The notes under the pieces: model-generated
Database searches by the model: none
Told to the model about the DNA's origin: nothing
The model's input: only the letters and a program-made list of their open reading frames with translations
Source of the DNA: Liolophura sinensis
Lineage: Eukaryota > Mollusca > Polyplacophora > Chitonida > Chitonidae
NCBI RefSeq assembly: GCF_032854445.1
Contig: NC_088306.1
Location: 14,751,386 to 14,815,385, forward strand
Direction: 5' to 3'
Length of the DNA stretch: 64,000 bases
Position numbers and translations under genes: made by a program
Part shown: positions 25,501-34,900 of the stretch, piece by piece
Layout of the letters: every line of letters starts with the position of its first letter
Numbering within the stretch: position 1 is the first letter of the stretch

Positions 25501-26390
25501 ATAGCTTTTAGCTCATGCTTTCGTTCTTCAGACTTCCTCATTGGAAGGCTCTGTACCCATGCAGGAATTTTCCTACAGATCTCATCTCGGCTGTGAACTA
25601 GATCTTATCTAATATTAAGAGTTCATAGCGGATTTCTTGGCTAGCCTGTGGTGTAAACTGTTCACATGCAGCCATATGTCTGGAGGATTAGCAGCTATAT
25701 TGAGACTGCATTAGTTTCACAAAGCAATAAACATGGCTGTCATAAATGAAATATTCTTCAGTGGAGCAAATATCCCTTGGATGACTACGCTTCGCTCTTT
25801 TATATTTGTACTGCCATCAGATGGTCACTGATGACTCATTCACCACTAAAGGATGGATTATAAAAATTAGTGGTGAGTGGCTGTCATGCATGACTATGCG
25901 AGCGCCAGTACATACATAAAACAGTGAAGCGTAGTCAACCAGGGCAGGGGGCAAAAAAGTGACCATGGCTGTCTAGACGGACCAGGTGAGGAATATATTA
26001 TTAAAGGTTAGCTCAAAAGCAAAATGGATTCCATTAATCTGTGTACCACCAAGAATTTTAGTGCAGTTATTTAACACAGATATTACATGCACATATTAGA
26101 ACTGTTGACAGAACACCTCAACGATGAAAATTTCCGCATGTGTAGGAATGTTATGTTGTTGTTGTTGTGAATAGAAATGTCAAAATTCCATGTGCATAGA
26201 TTACCTCAATTGGCAGCGGCTTTGATGCCACCTGAGTACTGAGATCGATGAACACATCTTTTTGGGCGTCCGTTAGTGGGGCTTTTGGTTGTGTTTTGGA
26301 ATCCCAAGCGGCCAATCTTTCCCGTAAAACCCGAGGATTAACCGCCCCACTAGGCAGTCCCTGCAACGTGTCCGCCATCATCCATACCAA
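1532..26390 (-). CDS. COG3: Conserved oligomeric Golgi complex subunit 3 (COG3), complete, 21 coding exons
   Basis: COG3 is a lobe A subunit of the COG complex, which tethers vesicles in retrograde traffic within the Golgi. Exons in gene order: 26390-26205, 24686-24552, 24035-23974, 23094-22929, 22147-22073, 21362-21270, 20057-19929, 16415-16297, 15681-15555, 15364-15273, 14869-14764, 12773-12740, 12334-12174, 11652-11377, 10668-10579, 8900-8780, 4987-4905, 4524-4390, 3616-3410, 3041-2943, 1564-1532. All junctions are GT/AG and phases agree. From the Met at 26378 (MADTLQGL) they give 838 residues; the human protein is 828. A Met four codons upstream (26390) is also possible. Recognised blocks are [11 protein letters not shown] (from residue 104), HEACEHLL (about 169), [10 protein letters not shown] (about 458), [14 protein letters not shown] (near 565), [17 protein letters not shown] (about 621) and DSKKDVD (about 692). 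The last exon encodes only ten residues ([10 protein letters not shown]) and ends in TGA, matching the human C-terminal layout. No AATAAA or ATTAAA is visible on this strand below the stop, so the 3' end is unresolved. Confidence 0.95.
1940..2195. repeat. 63-bp minisatellite, about 4 copies
   Basis: GGTACCATCACGGGCATATC recurs at 1961, 2024, 2087 and 2150, an exact 63-bp spacing. It lies in the last intron of COG3. The period equals 21 codons, so two overlapping frames stay open (158 and 125 codons) without being genes. Confidence 0.9.
3131..3232. repeat. Dispersed repeat family C, short copy
   Basis: It starts with TTTTCAACCTTTTTGCATG and ends with AAGGTTGAGGAATTA. It resembles 19714-19884 and 44917-45115 (shared TTTATTCAA and ATTCTGAAGGCA), and the ends are near-complementary, suggesting a small MITE. 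Confidence 0.5.
3978..4104. repeat. 16-bp minisatellite, about 8 copies
   Basis: Tandem GAGAATAGGCCATCAT with a few substitutions, in the COG3 intron between the exons at 4390 and 3616. Confidence 0.9.
4685..4799. repeat. 19-bp minisatellite, 6 copies
   Basis: AGTAC recurs every 19 bp at 4698, 4717, 4736, 4755, 4774 and 4793 within units of the form GAGGAAACCGCTAGTACT. It lies about 105 bp from a COG3 exon. Confidence 0.9.
6262..6645. repeat. 9-bp ACCATGACA/ACCATGACT minisatellite, about 42 units
   Basis: Trinucleotide-rich ACCATGACN units run for about 380 bp. Three frames stay open across both strands, giving (HDNHDY)n-like and (MVV)n-like translations. These are products of the 9-bp period and not genes. 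Confidence 0.9.
7151..7389 (+). mobile_element. SINE family A, diverged full-length copy
   Basis: The head has lost much of box A. Box B survives as GAGTTCAAATCC, and the tail GTACGACGTAAAACTCCAAT is clear. It is old, with many substitutions. Confidence 0.75.
9225..10240. repeat. 45-bp minisatellite, about 22 copies, open on both strands
   Basis: The unit contains GCTTTAACCATCCAAGCCAG and CACACAGAGG; successive CATCCAAGCC sites are 45 bp apart (9308, 9353, 9398), with a few length variants. It lies in the COG3 intron between exons 8780-8900 and 10579-10668. Forty-five bases are 15 codons, so both strands carry 336-codon frames with repeated 15-residue units ([13 protein letters not shown] on plus). 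No flanking splice sites or known domain support a gene. Confidence 0.95.
13221..13851. mobile_element. Non-autonomous DNA transposon (MITE-like) with about 33-bp TIRs and TA ends
   Basis: The left end (13221-13253, TATATCGGGTGGGCATA...) and right end (13818-13851) are inverted near-copies (TATCGGGTGGGCATAMAAAA, then ATGGGCYGTAC). Both are flanked by TA, as in Tc1/mariner-type insertions. The 631-bp interior has no transposase frame that I recognise. It is in a COG3 intron. Confidence 0.7.
14356..14508 (-). mobile_element. SINE family A, headless copy (tail and body only)
   Basis: Tail complement, GATTGGTGTTTTATGTCGTA, then the body as far as TTCCCACTTACC, where similarity stops before the tRNA-like head. 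It lies next to a COG3 exon. Confidence 0.8.
14622..14697 (-). mobile_element. SINE family A, internal fragment
   Basis: GGCAGAGCCCAGTGGAAAAC and the following body segment only, ending at TTTCCACATA. It may be the displaced remainder of a second insertion beside 14356-14508. Confidence 0.55.
15984..16207 (-). mobile_element. SINE family A, diverged copy with most of the head
   Basis: The body, the complement of box B (GGACTTGAACTC) and the conserved CGCATTGGTGAGAGGATCCT are visible. The outer head is eroded. Confidence 0.75.
17545..19000. repeat. Diverged tandem duplication, about 0.7-0.8 kb per copy
   Basis: Copy 1 (about 17545-18335) and copy 2 (about 18336-19000) share long colinear blocks. 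Examples are AAATTTCATCT...TATTAAGTAAATTAAGTATTCAT, TAGCTGCAGCGATGCAAAC, ACATGAACTGTTGGTGG, CTGCTCAGTGAAGCATGAG and GAATCCTGGGATACGCT. Both lie in one COG3 intron. Frames in the two copies are broken, so I see no duplicated gene. Confidence 0.85.
17691..17813 (-). mobile_element. SINE family A fragment inserted in copy 1 of the duplication
   Basis: Tail complement GATTGGTGTTTTACGCTGTA and part of the body. It is flanked by CCAGAATGA and CCAAAATGA, and copy 2 has an uninterrupted CCAGAATGA at the matching place. Confidence 0.8.
19602..19716 (-). mobile_element. SINE family A, internally deleted fragment
   Basis: The tail complement GATTGGTGTTTTACGCCATA joins directly to ACAATGGTGGC, missing part of the body, and stops at the TTCTTCACATG region. 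Confidence 0.7.
19714..19884. repeat. Dispersed repeat family C
   Basis: Shares TTATTCAAGCATATTCTGAA, GCATAAATTGCACT and GAAAGTT with 44917-45115 and ends in AAAAAGGTTAAGGAATTA. It ends about 45 bp from a COG3 exon. Confidence 0.6.
20139..20717. mobile_element. TTAA-flanked MITE with perfect 22-bp inverted ends
   Basis: Positions 20139-20160 and 20696-20717 are exact reverse complements (TTAAAGGAGAAGAAAACTTA at the left edge). Imperfect pairing continues inward for about 25 bp (TGAAAAGAG and neighbours). TTAA at both outer edges fits a piggyBac-type target site. The 579-bp element contains no transposase and lies in a COG3 intron. Confidence 0.8.
21839..22019 (-). mobile_element. SINE family A, copy truncated within box B
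   Basis: Body and tail are present, and the element ends at GAGCTGGACTTGAAC. The rest of the tRNA head is missing. It is adjacent to the COG3 exon at 22073. Confidence 0.8.
22488..22747 (-). mobile_element. SINE family A, near full length
   Basis: The head complement (CTCAGCCACGGAGGCCCC) retains box A, and box B is slightly damaged. A shared AAATTTATTT at both edges looks like a target-site duplication. Confidence 0.9.
23630..23898 (-). mobile_element. SINE family A, full length with 10-bp target-site duplication
   Basis: GATTACATTT at 23620-23629 and again at 23899-23908 flanks the element exactly. On the minus strand it opens GGGGGCCTCCATGGCTCAGT (box A), has box B about 50 nt on, and ends GTACGGCGTAAAACACCAGT plus (AAAT)n. 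This is the best reference copy in the window (269 bp). Confidence 0.95.
24122..24245. repeat. Short imperfect inverted repeat
   Basis: CATTAGAAATGTAGCCAGCTA pairs imperfectly with the complement of TAGCTGGCAACCACCTTCTA about 80 bp later. It may be a small MITE remnant. Confidence 0.3.
25094..25113. repeat. Poly-C tract
   Basis: About 13 consecutive C, one A, then more C, in a COG3 intron. Confidence 0.8.
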
Positions 26391-27172
26391 CTATACAATC
26401 CCTCCAAAACCATAACTCAGAATGTTTTCGGTAAAGTATCGTGCAGATAATAAATATTTCAAAATTTTTGTTCTTTTAAAATCACAGCCAACCCTGCTAT
26501 AGGTTGTTTGATTTTTTTATCAGTTAAAAAAGAGCAAATTATGTCTGAAAAAAGGTAATTATCTTTGTCCTTGTTCGGATTATCTGAGTAGTTATAAAAC
26601 TCAAGTCCTAAAGATATTTTACCCATAGCGTCTTTTATTTCGTTTTGACGTGTGCTTGACAGCGCTTTGGGTGAAATAGGTAAACATTGAGATATTTATA
26701 AACATTACTTTTTCGATGCCTAAAGCCACACAAGTTTTGAATCTTTTAATTTATGTACGCAATTTAAGATTACCTTTGGTATGTTCAGGGTTGTCTACAC
26801 CTGGAATCCATATGTTTTGTACCTTTTATAAGTTAATTATATCAGCCTTTTCCCGTGATTCTGTTGTGCATGTATTCTTGATTATGGCTTTAAAACTTTT
26901 AAATAAATAATACAATATTTGACAACATAAGCTTTTCACATTCTATTTGATTCAATAATTAATGTCATATTCAAAATGTTTCATAGTGAAATCGTGTTAA
27001 AATACAACACGAAATTAAATTACCGGTAGGCCTACTTAATTACCGGTACCATTGTTCTCTACATTATTTAAATTGGTGTCTTCCTTTTCTTTTTGTTGTC
27101 TTCCACCGGGGGTAAGGATAATCAAAAATGATAACAATAAAGTGTGGATCCTCTTGATATCTTCTCTAACAT
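26391..27172. other. COG3/PARL intergenic, COG3 promoter side
   Basis: About 780 bp directly upstream of COG3. It is AT-rich, and I see no TATA box at a useful distance, no exon and no repeat element. Confidence 0.4.
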
Positions 27173-27935
27173 TTGGCAGATGAGGTCACGCGTTCGAATC
27201 CATCACTGGCGGGAGCGAGAACAGCTTTAGGCCAGGAGGTTTGTGAGGCACATGTACATGTATTTATCCTCAGTTTCAATGCTATACACCAGTTAATCTC
27301 AACCTTGCATATTTTGTTAAGTGCCGTTTTTGATTCCGGCTACTTCCCAAATGCCTGGTCTGAAGGATATGTGAGCTTAGGCCTAATACCTTTACTTAAA
27401 AAAGGAAGTAGATGTGTTCAATTACAAAGGCAGCACACAGTTGAGCAGTTGGGTAAATTGCTTTCAAGAATACTTAATAATCGCCTTAATGTGTGGGCTG
27501 AGGAATACAATGCGTATGTTGAGGCACAATTGTGGTGGGAGAAAACCGGGCAGAGCCCGGGGGAAGCCCACGACCATCCGCAGGTTTCTAGAATAATAGG
27601 CCTACTCATGGTTCAGAATTCACTTGTTATACCGGTATCCGACAGGGCGAGTGTCTATCATCGTTTTTATTTTCCATATAGTTATGATTTGGAAGAAGTT
27701 CTGTTCTTAATTAAGGCACCAGGAGTAATAATGGAATATTTTCAAATGTTTGTTTTTTTTGACAATCCAATTAGGCGCATTCTTTACCATGGAGATTTAG
27801 GCCTACCAAATATGGTAAAAATATCCTTGGGGTGAAATATAATGCACGCAAAATGATATTAACTGTATATGCCGAACTTGGCAGAACAACATTGTTAACA
27901 AAACGATTTGAACTTAATTTGAAATATTGACTTAA
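27173..27935 (+). pseudogene. Decayed non-LTR retrotransposon (LINE) reverse transcriptase fragment
   Basis: Translation in shifting frames gives FDSGYFPNAWSEG, a LLKKGSR block and LGKLLSRILNNRLNVWAEEY. Further on come GIRQGECLSSFLF (the RQG block of non-LTR reverse transcriptases) and VYAELGR near the C-terminus. Frameshifts and stops separate them and no YADD box survives, so the element is dead. A SINE body fragment (27530-27596) interrupts it. A plausible matching 3' end is at 28600-28670. Confidence 0.75.
27530..27596 (-). mobile_element. SINE family A body fragment inside the LINE remnant
   Basis: GGTGGGAGAAAACCGGGCAG through CCATCCGCAGGTTT only; tail and head are both absent. Confidence 0.7.
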
Positions 27936-27945
27936 ATAGTAAGGA

Positions 27946-28175
27946 AGAGGCGAAGTTGCTATGCGAAGGGGCCAAGTTGCGAAATTGCTATGCGACTTCC
28001 CCCCTTCGCATCGCAACTTCGCCCCTCCGTTCTATCGCAACTTCGCCCCTCGATTCGCAACTTGGGATTGTCGTCTCTTCGCCCCTTCGCATCGCAGCTC
28101 CACCCCTTCGCAACTTTGCCCCTTCGCATCGCAGCTTCGCCCCTTCGCATCGCAACTTTGCCCCTTCGTTCCATC
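27946..28175. repeat. GC-rich 21-bp minisatellite
   Basis: Imperfect units of CCCCTTCGCATCGCAACTTCG with CpG in most units, against an AT-rich background. It lies about 0.8 kb upstream of PARL, between the LINE reverse transcriptase and the candidate LINE 3' end. Confidence 0.85.
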
Positions 28176-28599
28176 GCCCTTGATATTACTGAAGGTATAC
28201 TGTGGGCCTTATCAGCCACCATAGTAGGCAATTAAAAATCTTGATCACAGAAAGAATTATCACAGCAAAACACTTTGAATCGCAATGACCCGACTGCGTT
28301 CCTCTTCACATACTTATGGTTGAGTGAGCAGATGGAATAAACCAAATAAAATTCCCTTTGAAGAAACGAAATAAACGAAATTTAGTAATTGCAGTGTAAT
28401 CGAAGATGAATATTATTCCCTACTGGTTTGCCCCATGTATGTTGAACTGAGAAAAAAGTACATAGATATATATTTTTACAGATATCCTTTCACGGAAAAA
28501 CTTTACTCAGTTAATGACTTGTAACAATGTGGCTGTTGTTAGAAGATTGTAGATGTTTATATACAACGCATTTAAAATGAAAAATCAGTCATGGAATGT

Positions 28600-28672
28600 T
28601 GTGCTATAACATGTATATGCTTATGGCCCATTTAGCCCAACGGAATAAACATCTATCTATCTGTATATAATC
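28600..28672 (+). mobile_element. Possible LINE 3' end
   Basis: GGCCCATTTAGCCCAACGGA followed by ATAAACATCTATCTATCTG resembles the 3' UTR and tetranucleotide tail seen on some animal LINEs. The link to 27173-27935 is an inference from order and strand. Confidence 0.4.
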
Positions 28673-28919
28673 TTCTTAGCGTGCAACTCCCAATGAAATT
28701 AATAAATACCGGTATAAAATCAGAAAGTCTAGTTTTTATCAGATCATGTCAGATCTTGTTTTACAAACAAACCAGTATCAAACGGTAGGATTAAAGGTAA
28801 CACAATCATATCAAAGTGTCGATTTAAAACCTGAGAGTTAAATATTTTTAAGGGAAGCGAGATTATCGAATGCGTCCATAAATCATCAAAGGAACGTGTG
28901 ACACTGTAAGGCACGAACC

Positions 28920-28927
28920 TATATATA
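28920..28927 (+). promoter_or_regulatory. TATA-like sequence upstream of PARL
   Basis: TATATATA sits about 55 nt before the PARL ATG. It could be a core promoter element, but housekeeping mitochondrial genes often lack one. Confidence 0.2.
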
Positions 28928-28981
28928 TTTTTCCCTACGGGTAAAATTTAAGCGGTCATAATTAGTTCACAGAGCTGAATC

Positions 28982-31900
28982 ATGGCGACTTTGACATGTG
29001 TTTTGGGTCGGCTAGGAACACGGAATCTTCATTCTACTCTCAGGTTTATGTTCCCAAAAAGTAACAAAATAACGAGACAAAAAAAAACTGACCAAAGAAA
29101 AGCGTGCAACGCATTAATTTTTTTCTTGTGATCACTGGATGGTTGCATTCTTCCTGTTGGTCAATGTCCGATTGATGAACCACGAATTTCTCCCTGGAAA
29201 CCATGGGCTGCGAAGTTTAATGGTTTGAAGAAGATTTAATGAACTGAGAGTTGAAAAACTCAGATGGATAAAACTAATTGACATATAAGCCAGCCCCGGT
29301 CCTATGGAAATAACAGTTGCAGAAAACTGACCGTAGAAATAACTGTTGCATCATAACACATAATGATAATTGTAATGATGTTTAAAAATCATATATAATT
29401 AAGAGTAATGTTGACATGTAAATGTCCAGATCTTTGTATGTTCCTAATACATCCCAGATGTTTTCAAGAAAATGTTCAAAGTTCACAATACACAAAAGTT
29501 TAAGACGCAACTCAACTCAATTGGTCCACATAGTTGATCTCGGTCACTAATGGACTTATGGCTTTGTATCGAGCTTGTATACATATGACTATCAGAGTAC
29601 AAGGGGTGGGGATCTCCATGGCTCAGCTGGGTAGCGCTCTAGCGCAGCGAAATGACCCAGGAGCCTCTCAACAATGCGATCGCTGTGAGTTCAGGTTCCA
29701 GCTCAGGCTGGCCTCTTCTCTGGCCATACATGGGAAGGTCTGACTGCAACCTGCGGATGGTCGTGCGTTTCCCCCGGGCTCTGCCACGTTTTCTCACACC
29801 ATAATGCTGGTCGTTGTCGTAGAAGTGAAATTTTCATATATTATTTTTTTTTTTTTTTTCATGCTTTCAAGAGAATGGAGATAGGGTTCCCCGAGCAAAG
29901 ATTCTGCAGTATGGCATTAAACAGTCATGAGGATACAATAAATAAATATTAAATTCATGCTTTATTAACTTGTTTATCTTTCTATTTTTATTCCGCAGGA
30001 CTACAGTTCATGAAGTGAGCCAGACATCTGCACAGGTCACATCAGTCAGGAAGCTCTATACACCGTGTAAAAACTGTGGCCATCTGCTGACTGCGCAGAA
30101 ACCACGGTTTAACCAGAAAACTGTGTATTACAAAAGTGTGCGATGTTTTAAACAAAAGACCGAGCGAGGACAAGGTTTGACTTTGAGGAGTAAAGTACAA
30201 GAGCCCGTGAACAGGGATGGAGGTCCGGCCAGCTTAGTTAGACCTTTTTTATTCACAACAGCGGTAAGTAGTAAAACAGCTTTTGTAGACTGCACATCTC
30301 AGTTAATTGAGACCTGAAAGGTGTTGCCAATAACAACTATCATTGTTCTTATAATATATAATAATAATAGTCACTATTATAGATATGGTATGTTAGGAAT
30401 GTGAAGTACTGTTGTTTTGCCCATTGTAGTCCATGAATGAGTTTAATTCACTCAGTCCATGAGTCCGTGAGTGAGTTTAGTTCACTCAGTCTCTGAGTGA
30501 GTTTAATTAACTCAGTCTGTGAGTCCATGAATGAGTTTAATTCACTCAGTCCGTGAGTGAGTTTAGTTCACTCAATCTGTGAGTTATTCCGCAAGTCCGT
30601 GAGTGAGTTTAATTCACTTAGTCCGTGAGTGAGTTTAATTAACTCAGTCCGTGAGTCCATGAATGAGTTTAATTCACTCAGTCAGTGAGTGAGTTTAGTT
30701 CACTCAGTCTGTGAGTTATTCCGTAAGTCCATGAATGAGTTTAATTCACTCAGTCCGTGAGATTGGTTCACTCAGTCCGTGAGTGAGTTTAGTTCACTCA
30801 GTCTGTGAGTTTAATTCCCTCAGTCCGTGAGTGAGATTAATTCACTCAGTCTGTGAGTGAGTTTAATTCACTCAGTCCGTGAGTTTAATTTCCTCAGTCC
30901 GTGAGTGAGATTAATTCACTCAGTCTGTGAGTGAGTTTAATTCACTCAGTCCGTGAGTGAGATTAATTCACTCAGTCTGTGAGTGAGTTTAATTCACTCA
31001 GTCCGTGAGTTTAATTCACTCAGTCTGTGAGTGAGTTTAATTCACTCAGTCTGTGAGTTTAATTCACTCAGTCTGTGAATGAGTTTAATTCACTCAGCCT
31101 GTCAGTGAGTTTAATTCACTCAGCCTGTCAGTGAGTTTAATTCACTCAGTCCGTGAGTTTAGTTCACTCAGTCTGTGAGTTTAATTCACTCAGTCTGTGA
31201 GTGAGTTTAATTCACTCAGTCTGTGAGTGAGTTTAATTCACTCAGCCTGTCGGTGAGTTTAATTCACTCAGTCCGTGAGTTTAGTTCACTCAGTCCTTGA
31301 GTTTAATTCACTCAGTCTGTGAGTGAGTTTAATTCACTCAGTCCGTGAGTTTAATTCACTCAGTCTGTGAATGAGTTTAATTCACTCAGTCTGTCAGTGA
31401 GTTCAATCCGCTCAACCGTGGATTCACAGTTCCATTTCCATCCCACAGGTATGCTGTGGCAGTTTTAGCGGGGCCATGATCTGGCAGTACGAGACCATGA
31501 GATACCATGCCAAGAAACTGTTCAAAGGAATGCAGGCACAGAAAAATGAGGCGTTCCATGTCAGGAAGTTTGGATTCAGAGAGCATGTGAGAATTCATTT
31601 TATGTTTTACACCCAAGGTCTTAGTCACCCGGGCATTGTTTCTAAAACGGGACCTTTGACTTTCTTAGGCTTAGGCAAGGCTTAAGTCATGAAATTTATG
31701 AAGTCACTGTTTCTCAAAACAAATCTACGCCCTCCACAGGTCATCTACTATGGAGGTGATATAAGGCTGACCGTGGCCATGAAAAATCTGCATATATAAC
31801 AACAAATGTGGCCGACAGACGACCATGCAAGTGTCAAGCAAAACATTTTACACTTTTCACCAAACCTGTTACAGAAAATGAACTAGGGAAGTAGTTCAGA

Positions 31901-34900
31901 CCTTTCGTTCAGGCTCATTTTGTTGATGTTGTCTCCACATCAGTGCATGTGCACTGTTTACCTTTTTTCATTTGAAAATTTCCAGGTAACTAGCCAGCTG
32001 AAGAAATTGAATACACGCTCTGAAAAAGCGAAGGATGTTAGTTTGTCATAAATTCGCATGTCATGATATAAACTTAAGACATTTTTGGGAATCCACCAGA
32101 GACCCATATTTTGTTGGGCAGTCTTTAATGTGGACAGGCTAACAGTTATCACATTAACACTGGGCATTGGCTGGCAAAATTCTCATATTTTGTCATTTGT
32201 ACAGACACTGTAAGAATCTTTGGCTCTCACACTGTTTATGCCATAACCAGGAACACTTCACTTTCGTGGTTTCTGTGTTGTCAGTAAGTAAGTATTGTTC
32301 TTATCTACCTGGTGCCATAATGTGTAAATGGAAAGGTCTGTTCAGATACCTGACCAGTTGAAGGACAGTAGCTTAGCCTTGCCTCTCTAATTTCCTCCAC
32401 CCATAATGCTGAGTATTAAACACTAATTAGATAAATAAAACATTACTCAGGTTTAGAGAGACACTGGTGTCTGATCAGACAGCGTGTTGAGGGGGCTTTG
32501 TGTGAGCCACGTTTGAGCATAGCCTCTTGGGAAATGTGATGCTAATTTGGCATAAAGCCTTCTGGTCAATTTCATGTATGTATTTAAAGAAACAATAGCA
32601 CATGGAAACTTGAGAAAGCAACTGTTGTGTAAATGTTTCATTTTCTTTTCAGATAGGTGGCATGTGGAATAATTTCAGCAACGGACAGAAGATGGTCTGC
32701 GGGATTATAGGACTGAACTTTCTTGTCTTCATTATGTGGAGAGTTCCGGCACTAGCACCCATCATGGAAAGATATTTCTGTTCCAGTCCTGTGTCAGGTA
32801 TGTGTTATGATCTGTCAATGTCTTATAACAGATTTGTTTTGGTTTTTTTTGTACAGTGTTGTCTTTCAGTGTGTTCACCTTCGGTTCCAGTCAAGTTACT
32901 TTTTTAACAAAAGATTTTGAAAAGGTATTTCTAGCCTATTTTCTTGCTTCTTGGTTCAAGTTAAACACTGTCATGAGAAGACTGATATGGCAAGAAAACG
33001 AAAACAAACATGTTAACCATTTCCTAAACCCATATTTGTTAACCTGGAAATAGGTGCATAATTTCTAACCTGTGTTTTATCTGAACTAACAAGCTTTTTT
33101 TATGAGTAGGTTTGTCAGTTTACCTTTAATACATGTATATTTAAAATAGTGTGTAGATATACGTCAGTTTGTTGGGTTGTCGCAACTTGGTTATCCAATC
33201 ACACGCTGCGTTTCGCTTTGCAGGTGCTCCCTGTCTGTCCATGGTACTGTCCATGTTCAGCCATGTTAACTTCTGGCATCTGGCAGCTAACATGTATGTC
33301 CTCTGGTCCTTCTCCTCAGTGGGTCTGAATTTACTCGGAAAGGAGCAGTTCTTAGCCCTTTATCTTAGCGCCGGTAAGCTACGAGTTTACATATCCTGCT
33401 ATCAAGTATTTTGGTAAGCCATTCTGCTGTAAGAGGTGCATAAGGCCTTTTGGAATGTTGCTTGGTGCCTGCCGTTTTTCTTAGGGGAGGGGGGGTGGTG
33501 GCTCCATGGCTCATTTGGTTAGCGCACTAGCGCAGCGTGATGACCCAGCAGTCTCTCACCAATGTGGTCACTGTGAGTTCAAGTCCAGCTGGTGCTGGCT
33601 TCCTCTCCGGCCGTACGTGGGAAGGTCTGCCAACAACCTGCGGATGGTCATGGGTTTCCCCCGGGCTTTGCTCAGTTTCCACCCACCATAATGCTGGCCA
33701 CTGTCGTATAAGTGAAATATTCTTGAGTACGGCGTAAAACACCAATCAAATAAATAAATAGATAAAATAAATTTTACTTACGAGAATAAAATGCAGTTAA
33801 GTGCGTGAATAATATTTCCACTCAGTGACCTCTCCAATCACTCAAAAGCAGCTACGACGTAATCTACATACATTTTCAGACAAATTTCATTCATATTTAT
33901 TCATTTGTAGATTAATCATGCGGGTAAGCCATCTTATGTATGTATATTTCAGGTACATTCTCGTGTTTTACCAGTTATGCCCTGAAAGTGGCCAGGCGGT
34001 CATTCACACCCTCCCTGGGAGCGGTGAGTATAACTCTGATGGCTGGGGATTTGAACCAGCGATCTCTGGGTTTGAGGTCTATACCTCTGCAACTAGGCTA
34101 AAGGGAAATAGCCGTGAACCTGCAGGAAGATAGCGCCTATATATCACCTTTTTACATAATGCAGTCAAGGGAGATAACTTACTGAATCAAGTGCTACATC
34201 CTTTGATACTATATTTGCCCTAAAATTTGTTTTAAAACATGTTATTACTGGCAAGTAAAGGTCTTACAAGATTACTTTTGCTGATGACGCTCACATTTTC
34301 CCGTAGAATATCATCATACTTTGCACATAAGGCATAAAACATTTTTCAAAAAACAAATAGAACTCTCAAAATTGGGTTTAGAATGAACGTCATTTTTTCA
34401 CATTCTAATAAATGCAGTTTTTATGTGACATTTTACCAAAATTTAAGTTTAAATATGATATGTGCATGAAAATAATAAATAAAATGAAAAATGAGAGTGA
34501 AGTCTTCATTCCACAAACAATACGCGCACACTCTCAGTGGATGACCTTAAACATGGACTCGCCCAGCTACAAGAAGACGCTCTATATGTACACACACGTA
34601 ATGATTCCTCGACATCATATGACTGAAAAATTGTTAAGTGCGACGTTAAACCCCAAGCATACATACATATATACATCCATATATACATGAGATGTCACTG
34701 GTTTATAGAAATATAAAAAAGTAAATGCTTTGTTTGTCGATGAGAATTCTATTTTTTTTGCCACTTATCCTCTTGGTTTCTTCTCTTCAGTCCGGGGCAC
34801 TCATGGCCGTCCTGGGTGCCGTCTGCCTTAGTTATCCAGATGCCCGATTGGCCATCGCATTTATAGGTGACCTTTTCCCCCACTCCTTCTCAGCAGATAG

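Noticed and set aside
27956..28235. Several 75-90-codon frames on both strands
   Set aside because: They arise from the 21-bp minisatellite (7 codons per unit).
30425..31410. CRISPR array
   Set aside because: There are no unique spacers; the units are contiguous 22/26-bp minisatellite repeats in an animal intron.
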